Shown here one piece after another: positions 52,208 to 62,024 of a stretch of DNA of 64,000 nt. The position numbers and the translations under genes are program-made. Position 1 is the first letter of the stretch. The number at the start of each line of letters is the position of its first letter. Below the pieces are notes generated by a model, which saw only the letters and a program-made list of their open reading frames with translations, was not told the origin of the DNA and made no database searches. The DNA is from Aristolochia californica (taxonomy: Eukaryota; Streptophyta; Magnoliopsida; Piperales; Aristolochiaceae), in NCBI GenBank assembly GCA_029961685.1, contig JARWKL010000002.1:32456908-32520907 (forward strand), in the 5' to 3' direction.

Positions 52208-52794
52208 TTGCACAAGCTACAACTTAGTCATTTGCAAGCACTTGAAAGAATACTACGATATCTGAAAGGAGCTCCTAGAAGGGGGCTTCTCTATAAAAAC
52301 CATGGTCACTTCAACATTGAAGGGTTCTCAAATGCAGACTGGGCCGGATCCCCGGATGATAGAAAATCTAATTCGGGATTTTGTACGATGGTTGGAGGGA
52401 ATTTGGTTACATGGAAAAGAAAAAACCAAAATGTAGTAGCACGGTCAAGTGCAGAAGCAGAATACAGAACCATGGCACACACTGTTAGTGAACTCATATG
52501 GATAAGATCTCTTATGATTGAATTGGGATTCTACAAAGAAGCTCCAATAGATCTATACTATGACAGTCAAGAAATAATACACATTACATCGAATCCAGTC
52601 TTCCATGAAAGGACAAAGCATAGTGAAGTGTATTACAATTTTATATGAGAAAAGTTCCAATCTGGTTTCTTATCTCTGAATCATATATCATCACAAAATC
52701 AAGTTGCAAACATTCTCACCAAGCCAGTGACTCACAAGATTATATCTACCTTATGCAGCAAGCTAGGCATTTATGATGTCTTCTCACTGCTCAA
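52208..52794 (+). pseudogene. Copia-G RNase H
   Basis: ILRYLKGAPRRGLLYKNHG, GFSNADWAGSPDDRKS, RSSAEAEYRTMAHTVSELIW and SNPVFHERTKHSEVYYNFI, with a stop near 52646, then ISSQNQVANILTKPVTHKI to KLGIYDVFSLLK. The purine tract and the first LTR bases are missing right after CTGCTCAAG. Confidence 0.88.
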
Positions 52795-53369
52795 GTTGGT
52801 GGGACCCACCATGAGGACGTGGGACACTAAGAAGAGTCCTCACCCAAGCAAGCACGAGTCAAGGAATTAAGAAGCACAAGCTGAATTGAGTTAGAAGACT
52901 TGAAGTTCAAGTGGGACCCACAAATATCTCACGAGTTGTCAACCTTATCAACATGAGCTGGAAGATCATGAGGGACCCACAAGAATAAGGCTACGAGCTG
53001 GCCTTCTCACTTATATTCACGTGAATGAAGCAATAGTCCTAGTTCAACTCATATTAGGCTTCTAGTAGATTGGTTTGAATAGACTTATCTTAGAGAGTTA
53101 GAGTTGGAATGTAATTAGGATTGAAAGGCTAATTGTATAAGGACTCTACCTCATCCTCTACTATAAATAGAGGTGTTGTAAGTCGGAATAAATCAAGTTA
53201 CACATCTCAATCTCGAGTTACTGTCTCTCTCTCTCCCTTTGTTTGGTTCAACCTCTCTTTGCTCTTTTAGTTTTTCTTCTCTCTACCGAAGAGCTCTTCT
53301 TCCCTTTTCTTCTTTTTCTTTATTCTTTCTCTTGTTCGGAATTATAGAAAAGGGATCGTAAATTTAACA
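52795..53369 (+). repeat. Copia-G 3' LTR, first bases deleted
   Basis: GTTGGTGGGACCCACCATGAG to TAAATTTAACA. Compared with the reverse relative at 62929-63561, the purine tract and about 37 LTR bases are missing. The join lies between similar CTCAAG and CTCGAG hexamers, consistent with deletion by short homology. The TATA box is at 53162-53169. Confidence 0.85.
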
Positions 53370-53639
53370 CTACTCATTCTTCACTCAAGTGTCCAAGTGA
53401 AAAATCCAAATCCAAGAAACTCATTAAAGAAAGGCCATGTGCATTTCTAAAAGGTTCTTTGAAGTCTAATTCTCCAAGGGAAGAATCTACTGAATTTTGG
53501 ACAGCTTCACTTGCAGTGACCTGTGAGTGGGTTTTTTGTTGATTTGCTCTCGCTCCTGTAGAGAAAGATCTCATGAATGAGTTCGCAAGCTTGGCTAAAC
53601 TATTCAAAAGAATTAGGATCCAAGTGTCACTCTTGTGAT
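53370..53639 (+). other. Unidentified sequence, possible gene-like fragment
   Basis: One plus-strand frame reads CPSEKSKSKKLIKERPCAF, LKGSLKSNSPREESTEFW and later VEKDLMNEFASLAKLF with one stop. The opposite strand is also partly open, so coding is doubtful. It lies between the copia-G LTR and a gypsy Pol tail, a position like that of the captured sequences in the D-type elements. Confidence 0.3.
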
Positions 53640-53808
53640 TTCATCCACTGATGCAACTGATGCTAGCCGTAGAACGTTGAACATACTTTTGGGGATCTTG
53701 ACTGGATGATGTAGATGATGTGGCTGCCACGTGGGAGGATGTGGAGACATTCTGCCAAGCTACGTTGCCTTCGAGCTTGAGGACAAACTCTTTCTCCAGG
53801 GGGTGTGA
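53640..53808 (+). pseudogene. F gypsy chromodomain tail and purine tract
   Basis: AATWEDVETFCQA, then in the next frame YVAFELEDKLFLQG, ends at CCAGGGGGTGTGA directly before an LTR. It is the same Pol end as in gypsy-1 and gypsy-C, with one frame change. Confidence 0.7.
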
Positions 53809-54205
53809 TGTTATAGACTCAATAGCAGGTCGAGTCATTCAGAGGCGTCATGGCTGAGTCATTGAGTATTGAGTTATTTTCCTTCAATTTATTTTATAAG
53901 TCAATTTACTAGTAGCGTAGCCATAGGGGCAAATTTGTAATTTCTTCCTCTTTAACTCTTGGTGTCGTGAACCCTATTTGGGGGTGAATGGAATGGAAAA
54001 TGGGCAAATCTTGATTTATGTAAACCAAGGAATGGAGTTTTCCTCAAAGAAGCCAAGGATTGGAGTTCTCCTCAACGAACCCAAAGGTCCAAGTTCCCTT
54101 CAACGAATCTGCTCTATCTCCTTCTCTTCTTGTTCTAAATCATAGGACTCAACACTGGATCCTTTCCCACAACGTTGTGTTACAAGATCTATGACCAGGG
54201 ACCAT
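53809..54205 (+). repeat. F gypsy 3' LTR
   Basis: 397 bp, TGTTATAGACTCAATAGCAG to GACCAGGGACCATAACA. Its last third matches 10678-10792, which precedes an F Gag. Both copies border Athila-like DNA on their outer side, so they may be the two ends of one element now spread over 43 kb. Confidence 0.78.
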
Positions 54206-54317
54206 AACACCCCTCCCCAATACTTAGAACTTACATTGTCCCCAATTTAAGGTGAAATATAAAGAGAAGGAAAAAATATCAAAAATATAAATACGAAAAT
54301 AAAAAGAAAAAGGAATG
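54206..54317 (-). mobile_element. Athila/Tat-like spacer, left of gypsy-C
   Basis: The reverse strand reads AAATTGGGGACAATGTAAGT and TATTGGGGAGGGG, the G-rich spacer after the last coding frame of Athila/Tat elements. It ends in GAATG (54313-54317), the gypsy-C TSD, and continues at 62025. Confidence 0.65.
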
Positions 54318-54727
54318 TGTTGAGGACTCAATAGCTAACCGAATCATACAACATAGGCACACTGAGTTACAGAGTTAATAGCTTTCTTTCCATATTGTTT
54401 TAAATTCTTTTTTTACCCATTAATTAAGTTAAATTTTCGTAGGGGCAGAATTGTAATATTTAACCCTAAAACTAGGGTGGACGTCAAGCCTACTTAGAGG
54501 GCAAGGGAATGAGAAAAAAAAGGTATGTCTTGAATTAGGTTAAATAGTGTTTGGAGTTCTCCTCGATGACCTCTAGGGTTTGGAGGTCTCCTTGATGAGC
54601 TCTAGGTCCAAATTCCCTCTTGAATCTGAATTTCCTTCTTCCCTATTTTGATTTCTGTTTACATTGATCCATAACGAAGAGGAGAGGGTATTGTTGTCCC
54701 TTTTTTGAGTTCAATCAGGGGCTCCAG
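54318..54727 (+). repeat. Gypsy-C 5' LTR, first part
   Basis: TGTTGAGGACTCAATAGC to TCAATCAGGGGCTCCAG. It matches 61171-61560 closely, including AGGGCAAGGGAATGAGAAAA and GACCTCTAGGGTTTGGAGG. Confidence 0.9.
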
Positions 54728-55067
54728 TGTTACGGTCCTGGATCTGATACATGGATTCGTAGGGATTCTTAGGGAAGAAGAAGAGAAAGACGAAGAGAAA
54801 GACGAAGATCAAGCCAAAGGGAAGCTTGAAAATGCTAGAACTCATCAAGGAGAGCTCCCAACCTGTTTAACCTAAAATCAGTGCTTGTCTTTCTCATTAA
54901 TCTTACCCTTTAAATAGGGTTCACCCTCACATGGTTTACGATAAAATATTATTAAAATACCCCTATAAATAAAATATTCCAAAAATACCCCTGTCATCTT
55001 AAAATGAAAAATTATAATGTAAATTAAAGAAAAAATTAAAATATTAATGGTGTTACGTGCATAACAT
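54728..55067 (-). repeat. Reverse D element 3' LTR
   Basis: 340 bp, TGTTACGGTCCTGGATC to TTACGTGCATAACA. A purine tract (element strand AAGGGGGTGTAA) follows at 55068, so the element interior is to the right. Related to 23595-23921 and 29017-29339. Confidence 0.85.
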
Positions 55068-55188
55068 TACACCCCCTTAGAAGAACGAGCTTGTCTTCAA
55101 CCTTGAAAGTAAGGTCTGTATGCCGACGTCTCCCCCTGTTCCCAAGTAGCATACGTGGGAACTATGTCCGCCCTTTGGACGCCCAAAA

Positions 55189-55500
55189 CTAGAGCATAAA
55201 TCTCCCCCTGCATGGTTTTTCCTCATCACCAACATCAGTAGAAACCCCAGCATTGCATGACCCCAACCAGCTGTTCCTTCTCAAAATTCCAGACAACACA
55301 AGTTGTTGCTCACTGTCCTGAATTACAGCTAACACCTCATGATACGTACATTCCATGGTCTTTGAGATCTCTACCGCTACTTTTGGAAGCCATTTCAGAT
55401 GAAATTGGTCATTAAGTTCCACATTCAGAGGGAAGTGATCACTACGCTGACTGCAATAGTAGAAGCAAGTTGAAATTGCATCATCCTCTCACTTAGAACC
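55189..55500 (-). pseudogene. Unidentified captured fragment next to Hsp110 piece
   Basis: An open stretch (55422-55189, extendable upstream in the same frame to about 55500) reads FHLKWLPKVAVEISKTMEC, VLAVIQDSEQQLVLSGIL and RRNSWLGSCNAGV. It looks like protein and does not fit Hsp70/Hsp110 or any retroelement domain I know. It may be a second captured gene piece. Confidence 0.35.
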
Positions 55501-55635
55501 AATGTCTCGGTAAGACAGTCCTCTTGATAGAACCCATCAACCATAACGGTAATAAAAAAACACCTTCCCTATCATATTTTGCACCAATTTCAGAAACCCC
55601 AAACTGCTAAGAAGTAAATTACAGTATTCCCCCTG

Positions 55636-56600
55636 TCATCCAGGCATTTCATCAAACCACTGCCTGTACTCTTCCAATTTGTTTATCACCTTTGAATGAG
55701 TTCCAACCATACTATCTAGTGGAGCCCCTAGAGGTAATTCATTTGCATTCTCATCTTCACCTTCTTCATACAGCCAGTCTTCCACTTGCTGGTAGTTTTG
55801 CACAAAGTTGTGATACTTGTCATGAAGCTTGTTTCTCATGTCATAAACAGAAGCTTCAACAGTATTCTTCTATTCTTTGGTTTCTTCCATCACTCTGTCT
55901 TGCAAAGCCATCTCAAATTCCTTTTCTACCGCCTTTTGAACATCTCCTTCTGGCAGCATTGCACCATACACCAACTCTGCAACACACTCATTAGCATTCA
56001 TAGTACGCCTTGGTGCCTTTCCAAAAAACTCGGTTATTATCCTAATAATCGCTGGAATATGAGATCCTGATCCTACTACATCAATAGAATTAATGTTTAC
56101 AGTAGTAAGTCCAGATTCCAACAAGGCCTTCTTCAAGCGGGGGCTCTTAACCCTCTCCAAAATAGGAATAGTAATTTGGTCAAATTCATCCCTTTTGATG
56201 AATCTCTTCACATCCTTCTCCTCCAACAAACAATCAATATTAGGAGGTGCCTTTGGTTTTGCACACAAAACCTTCTTCAGCTTCTCACAGGCGGCACGAA
56301 ATCTAGTGCAAGCCCGAGCATTCTGATAGACATCAATCTTAGACTCCTCCTTAAATTTTGCAGTAAAGTGTCGGAACAAACGTCAACGAAGTCTCTTTCT
56401 CCAAGAGAAAGAACAATTGCATGTGCTAAGATCTTGAGCTGACCTTTCATGAATCCCACAATGCATACTTGCATGCTGGCATGATCAACATTCACAAAAG
56501 CAACATTTAACTGATCATTTTCATCTAGGGCCGTGTTATAGATTCCATACGCCAAAGCTGTTGCAGTGGTTTCATGCATGAACCTCAAAGGATGAAGACC
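55636..56600 (-). pseudogene. Hsp110/Hsp70-like chaperone fragment, processed and broken
   Basis: The reverse strand encodes part of a plant Hsp110-type chaperone. First comes the ATPase domain: MHETTATALAYGIYNTALDE, LNVAFVNVDHASMQVCIVGF, GQLKILAHA (56588-56430); after a frame change near 56390 FRHFTAKFKEESKIDVYQ, CEKLKKVLCAKPKAPPNIDC, IKRDEFDQITIPILERVK, VVGSGSHIPAIIRIITEFFG and RRTMNANECVA (to about 55975). It then jumps to the C-terminal helical part (EKEFEMALQDRVMEETKE, stop, MRNKLHDKYHNF, VEDWLYEEGEDE, NKLEEYRQWFDEMPG). The substrate-binding beta domain between them is missing and no intron is visible. The 5' end is cut by a B LTR. Not a working gene. Confidence 0.88.
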
Positions 56601-56613
56601 CGCAAGAGAAGCT

Positions 56614-57054
56614 TGTTGAATTTATGAAAAAGTGAAATACTTCATTGACATCAATAACTTGTTGTAATCAGAGTACATGAACTTCTATTTATAATAGAGG
56701 AAGGTAGTAGAGTCCAATTACAATAAAACTACCCTTGTCCCAATTACACCCAAACTCTAACACTTAAGGTAAGTCCAAACATAATTAGGTAACTCAATAT
56801 TGATAAAAGACAAATATAACTTAAAGTAAAACTCTTCTTGGTCATGACCCTAAGATAAAGATACTTTTGTGAGTCCTTCTTGATCTTCCAACTGATGTGA
56901 TTAGGATGCCAGCTCTTGGTAATCATTGTGGGTCATACTTCTTATGGTCTTGGGCTCATCTTGTGGGCCTTCCATGGTCATGTGGCCCATCTTATAATAA
57001 TCTTACATATGTGGGCCTTCCTTGGTCGTTTGGGCTTGATCTTATCTTCCAACA
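56614..57054 (-). repeat. Reverse B element 3' LTR
   Basis: 441 bp, TGTTGAATTTATG to CTTCCAACA on the plus strand; on the element strand TGTTGGAAGATAAG to TTCAACA. It matches 26411-26830 and 28579-29013. The TATA-like CTATTTATAATAGAGG is at about 56681. Confidence 0.9.
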
Positions 57055-57295
57055 CTCCCCCTCAAGCTGGGTGAGAGAACAATATGAAATCCCAGCTTGC
57101 TGCAAATGATGTATAAAATATTTTTGTATAAAATGGCACATCTTCCAATATGCCTTCATCTTCCAACATTCCCCCTCACGCTGTTGCATCCTTCCATGAG
57201 GCTCTGTGGCATTATAAGTGAGAGTAAAAATCACTCCTAGCCGGTAAGCCATTGCTTCATACTCTAGTGTTAATGTTGGATGTAGGGCATGCTCC
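57055..57295 (-). mobile_element. Reverse B element, 3' internal part
   Basis: On the element strand: ATGTTGGAAGATGAAGGC, AGCAAGCTGGGATTTCATAT and CTTGAGGGGGAG, the same as 28340-28578. It is truncated at about 57295 and joined to the resumed gypsy-C LTR. Confidence 0.82.
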
Positions 57296-57673
57296 ACTGC
57301 CATAAATCAGAGTTTTTCAGCATCAAGACCAGCAAGAAGCCAGGTTAGGAACCCCTAACCTCAGGTCCAAGGACTGTCCAAGTTAGGGGCTTGCAGGCCT
57401 AACATGAGCAGAAGCAAAGAGGGGTACAAACCCTCTTTTCCGTGACCAAGAAGGGGACCCCTTCCCCTCTTGTTCGAGTAACAGCAGCAAGGGCCCTCTG
57501 CCTGTATTGAGCAGCAACCTAGCCCCACAAAGGAGGCTGCTTTCTTCCTACCCGAGACCAGACCAAGAAAGGAGGCTCTTTATCTTGACTTACCAAAAGT
57601 AGCTGATCTATTACAATGCTGGATTCACAAATCCCACGCCAAGTTATTCGATCCATGACTAGGGACCATAACA
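57296..57673 (+). repeat. Gypsy-C 5' LTR, second part
   Basis: CATAAATCAGAGTTTTTCAG to GACCATAACA, matching 61651-62019. Confidence 0.9.
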
Positions 57674-58640
57674 ACTTGGTATTAGAGTAGGGTAACATGG
57701 GGGATACATCCATCAATGAAGAACTAAAAAGCATGACCAAAAGGATGCAAGATGAACAGGTTGAAGCACGAGAAAAGTGGGAACAAATTCCTAGCATGAG
57801 CTTGCAACTCCAGCACCTCACTAGCATGATATCAAATCTCATGGCAGAGAGACACTCTATCCCAAACTAAAGGGGGGAGATTCATTCGTACAGGCAAAGG
57901 GAGGAGCAGTTTGTTGGGTGCACCACTGTCCAGGCACCGCAGAGTGGAGGTACAATACCCAGTTACACAAAATTGGATTTTCCTACATATAATGGGTCCG
58001 TCGATCCCTTAATTTGGTTGCATAGATGTGAGAAATTATTTTCAAATCAAGGGACTGCTGAGTTTGACAAGGTGGGACTTGCCGCTTTCCACATGTTGGA
58101 TGAGGCACAACTATGGTTTCACTAGGTGGAAATAGAAAGATTAGTGCTGGAATGGGATGAATTTAAAGAGTTATTCACAATTATAGTTTGGTCCTCCCAC
58201 CCACAGAAACCCCTTGGGAGATTGGTCTTGTTGAGATAGGTCTGTTGAACTGTAATAAAAATAGTTCCAAGAAAAATTGGCTCGCGCTAGCCAGTTGGTA
58301 CGAGTCAACCATTAGGTCAACTTATTTAAAGCAGGCCTCACAGAATTTTGAGGTTAGAGGTGGAACTGCATTCACCTTCAGAACAGGATCGGGTAATGAA
58401 TTTCGATCGAGCAATGGAACAACGACAACGACTTCAGCATTGTAGGCCAGTTTGGCAAGGGGAAAGGAACACTTCCTCCAATAGGCAAGGGCGATGAAAT
58501 ACTTCTCCTCAAGTGCGACATCCTGCTTTACCACAGCCCAAAAATAATCTGATTCCTACTCTGGCATCCGACACACGCTCTAGTAAGCCCCACCTCAGTA
58601 TATAAAAAAATTAACCAGTTCTGAGATGGGGCCATGCCAT
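57674..58640 (+). pseudogene. Gypsy-C primer site and Gag
   Basis: After the primer site, MGDTSINEELKSMTKRMQDE (57699) opens a coiled N-terminal region. Then TIPSYTKLDFPTYNGSVDP, LIWLHRCEKLFSNQG and AAFHMLDEAQLWFH form the capsid region. Frame changes near 58170 and 58260 and a stop at 58123 break it. A zinc knuckle is not readable: sequence around 58600-58660 appears deleted. Confidence 0.8.
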
Positions 58641-59520
58641 GTTACAATAGGGCCTTATTCGCAGCAGCTGATCCCCTTTCTCTTCATCCGTCTTGCTCTT
58701 GAAGAAACATGATGGCACATGGAGATTTTGTATCTATTATAAGGAATTAAATGCATAGACCGTGAAGGATAAGTTTCCTATTTCGGTAGTGGAGGAGCTC
58801 CTGGATGAATTACATGGGTCGTGGATCCTCACTAAACTGGATTTACGCTTTGGATATCAACAACTTCATATCCACCCCTTCGACATTGAGAAGACAGCCT
58901 TTTGCACACATCATGACCATTTTGAGTTTGTGGTTATGCCGTTTGGGTTATCAAATGCACCATCCACTTTTCAAGCACTGATGAATGAGGTATCTAGCAA
59001 CTATCTTTGGATATTTGTACTTGTGTTTTTTTATAATATACTCATATATAGCAAGTCCGAGGAAGAGCATTTAGCGCATTACGGATAGTTTTTGAATTGT
59101 TACTATCCCATCAGATCTATTTGAAGAAATCCAAATGCTCTTTCGTGGCATCACATGTCGCCTATCTCGGCCATTTTATATCACATGCGGGGGTCACTAT
59201 TGATCATGAGAACATTCAGGTAATTCATGATTGGCCACAACCTCAGTCTTGCTAAGCTTTGAGAGAATTTTTCGGCCTAGCCGGATACTACCGCAAATTC
59301 ATTCAGAATTACTATTCCTTGGCAGCACCTTGGAATGAGGAGACCACACAGTCATTTGAGGCCCTCAAACGAACTCTTGCCTCTACCCAGTCCTAAAAAT
59401 TCCCAATTTTAAGGACTTATTTGTGGTTGAGTGTGATGCATCCGGTGGGGGCAATGGGGCCATCTTATAGCAGCAGTCACACCCCATTGCATATTTTAGA
59501 AGGCAGTTGGCAGCACAAGA
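58641..59520 (+). pseudogene. Gypsy-C reverse transcriptase
   Basis: [16 protein letters not shown] leads, after a stop, to [36 protein letters not shown] and [19 protein letters not shown]. The active site reads VFFYNILIYSK, where E, gypsy-1, -3 and -4 have FFDDI: both catalytic Asp are changed. Then YLGHFISHAGVTID and [14 protein letters not shown]. The protease and the region between it and RT are largely missing. Confidence 0.85.
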
Positions 59521-59526
59521 TACAAA

Positions 59527-59790
59527 TTGGCAGTGTATGAAAGAGAATTAATTGGGTTGGCCAAGATGATCCAACACTGGCAACCTTACTTATGGGTCCG
59601 TGCATTTCTCATCCGTACTGTTCATTATAGCCTTAAATTCTTACTTGAACAATGCCTCATGACTTTGCCACATCAGCACTGGATCAATAAGTTGATGGGA
59701 GTTGATTTTTTAGTTGAGTACCATTTGGGAAGATTAAACAAGGCAGCGGATGCCTTGTCACAACATTTTGAACACTAGCAGCTCAGCCAG
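59527..59790 (+). pseudogene. Gypsy-C RNase H end
   Basis: [38 protein letters not shown] and LNKAADALSQHF. The RTDH aspartate is V here, and the upstream ECDASGGGNGAIL (59430) is followed by a stop. Confidence 0.83.
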
Positions 59791-59799
59791 CTTCGTTTC

Positions 59800-60680
59800 C
59801 TTATCCTAGACTTGATGAGAGAGACCCATGCCACTCCTCTTGTCATACAGGAGCAATACAAAAAAATTACAGAGGGGACAATGGATTCTAAGTGGTCCAT
59901 CCAGGATTCCCTTATTTGCTACAAATATCAGATTTATCTACCACACAGTTCCGAGTTGATTTCAGCCATCCCCTCTGCTTACCATGACAACACACATTAA
60001 GGCATCCAAAAAACTTTACAGTGCGTTTGACCAGATTTTTATTGGCAAGCCATGAAGTCCACTATAGCGACATATGCCTCAGCATGTCAGGTATGTCAAT
60101 GCAAGAAAGCTGACCACTTAAATCCAGCAGGTCTTCTACAACCTCTCACACTCCCTACACAAGTCTAGGCCTATATTTCGATGGACTTTGTCCAGGGTCT
60201 TCCATAGGCAGCCAAAAAATCAGTATTATTTGTGGTGGTCAATCGCTTCTCCAAGTACGCACATTTTATTCCTATGGCTCATCCAAATACCGCATCACGA
60301 GTGGCACAAACCTTCCTTGAGCATATTGTCTGCTTACATGGCATTCCAGAATCTATTGTCAGTGATCGGGATGTGGTATTTACCAGCACTTTCTAGTGGG
60401 AACTTTTTTGTTTGAGCGGCATGAAGTTGAAATTTTCCATCACATATCATCCCCAGATAGATGGACAAACCGAGGTGGTTAACCGCACCGTCGAAATGTA
60501 TCTAACGTGCCTTGTGGGCGATCATCCGAAACACTCCGCCTGGAAATCCACTTCTTTCAGGGTTCTCTATGGCAGGGATCCCCCTAGGCTACTCACTTAT
60601 ACTCTAGGGTCCACCCGCGTGGACACCATTGATCAGGCATTCATGGATCACTACTAGATATTACACAATATTACAAAATG
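59800..60680 (+). pseudogene. Gypsy-C integrase
   Basis: The zinc-finger region is YHDNTH, then stop, GIQKTLQC, and CQVCQCKKADHLNPAGLLQ. The core shows [38 protein letters not shown] and ITYHPQIDGQTEVVNRTVEM, spread over different frames. A deletion removes the stretch between GDHPK and the FRVLYGRDPPRLL block (near 60530). Confidence 0.83.
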
Positions 60681-61170
60681 CTTACGCAGGTTCGCATGAA
60701 AGATTTCTATGAAAAGGGACACCGAGAAGTCTCATACGAGGTAGGTGACTATGTTTGGATACGCCTCAAACTGTACCGAAAATAGTCCATTGCCGGACCA
60801 CCACACCATAAGCTCTCACCCAAGTACTTTGGGCCTTTCTCTATTATTCGATGCATGGGACCAGTGGCCTATCAACTACAACTTCTAGCCATGATAAAGC
60901 TGCTTGATGTGTTACATGTATCCCTCTTGAAACCATATATGGGATCAATCCCACATCCACTCCGTTCCTTCCTCCAGTGGACAACGGACACATCATTCTT
61001 ACACCAGCCACGGTGTTACGTTCCTGTTTGGTCAATGACCAGTGAGAGATTCTTGTCCAGTGGACAGCTACAGAACCAGACGCAGCAACATGGCAATAGT
61101 TGGACACCTTCAAACAGGTATACCCTGCTTACAAGCTTGAAGACAAACTCTTTCTCCAAGGGGAGTCACA
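60681..61170 (+). pseudogene. Gypsy-C Pol C-terminus and purine tract
   Basis: [51 protein letters not shown] and a broken chromodomain tail that ends YKLEDKLFLQGE. A purine tract CCAAGGGGAGTCACA lies before the 3' LTR at 61171. It is the same end as 7396-7736. Confidence 0.85.
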
Positions 61171-62019
61171 TGTTGAGGACTCAATAGCTAACTGAGTCAT
61201 ACAATGGAGGTGCACTGAGTTATAGAGTTAATAGCTTTCTTTCCATATTTTTTAAATTCGTTTTTTATGTATTAATTAAGTTAAATTGCCATAGGGCAGA
61301 ATTCTGATATTTAACCCTAAAACTAGGGTGGATGTCAAGCCTACTTAGAGGGCAAGGGAATGAGAAAAAAGGCAAGTTTTGAATTTGGTTAAACAGGGTT
61401 TGGAGTTCTTCTTGACGACCTCTAGGGTTTGGAGGTCTCCTTGATGAGCTCTAGGTTCAGGTACCCTCTTGAATCTGAATTTCCTTCTTCCCTATTTTGA
61501 TTTCTGTTTACATTGATCCATACTGAAGAGGAGAGGGGAATTTTTGTCCCTTTTCTGAGTTCTCCCCTCCCTTCACAGAAGCTGTAGAGGGTTTCTCCCT
61601 CTCTTTCCAAGCCTGAATTGAGGCTTCTCCATCACCACACATCGAGCAGCCATAAATCAGAGTTTTTCAGCATCAAGACCAACCAGCAGCCAGGTTAGGA
61701 ACCCCTAACCTCAGGTCCTAGGACTATCCAAGTTAGGGGCTTGCAGCCCTAACATGAGCAGCAGAAAAGTGGGGTCCAAACCCTCTTTTCCGTGACCAAG
61801 AAGGGGACCCCTTCCCCTCCTGTCCGAGTAGTAGCAGCAAGGGTCCTCTACCTTACCGAGCAGCAGCACCCCACAAAGGAGGCTGCTTTCCACCTACCCG
61901 AGTCCAGACCAAGAAAGGAACCTCTTTATCTGGCTTTACCGAGAGAAGCTGCACTATTATAGTGCTGGATTCAAAAATCCCACGCCGATTTACTCGATCC
62001 ATGACTAAGGACCATAACA
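61171..62019 (+). repeat. Gypsy-C 3' LTR
   Basis: 849 bp, TGTTGAGGACTCAATAGC to AGGACCATAACA, followed by GAATG. It is the uninterrupted reference for the split 5' LTR. Confidence 0.93.
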
Positions 62020-62024
62020 GAATG

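Larger units (their letters stand above)
36736..53369 (+). mobile_element. Copia-G: Ty1/copia element split by a short-LTR composite
   Basis: A 5' LTR lacking its first part (36736-37201), primer site (37202-37213), leader, Gag start (37699-37754), then a large insertion (37755-48694, TSD TACCC) and the rest of gag-pol (48700-52790) and 3' LTR (52795-53369). The reading frame of Gag continues across the insertion (ILRITTIP then LRGI), which proves continuity. Both LTRs have lost their outer ends, so the element's own TSD cannot be seen. Confidence 0.88.
54728..56613 (-). mobile_element. Reverse D element carrying an Hsp110 fragment (5' end lost)
   Basis: 3' LTR, purine tract, a chromodomain-tail relic (LGVQRADIVP and TWEQG, 55100-55190, as at 26300), then captured DNA in the sense direction up to 56613, where a reverse B LTR begins. 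No RT or integrase. The primer site and 5' LTR are gone. Confidence 0.78.
54318..62019 (+). mobile_element. Gypsy-C: chromovirus with a nested 5' LTR
   Basis: The 5' LTR begins at 54318, is cut at 54727 by reverse D and B elements, and resumes at about 57296 to 57673. The 3' LTR is 61171-62019 (849 bp). A perfect TSD GAATG at 54313-54317 and 62020-62024 proves that the whole span is one insertion. About 100 bp of LTR is missing at the inner junction. The primer site TTGGTATTAGAGTAGGG is at 57676-57692. Gag-pol is badly decayed, and the RT active site is changed from DD to YN. Confidence 0.93.

Noticed and set aside
55636..56600. A functional Hsp70/Hsp110 gene
   Set aside because: It has a frameshift, an in-frame stop, a missing central domain and no 5' end, and lies between LTRs.
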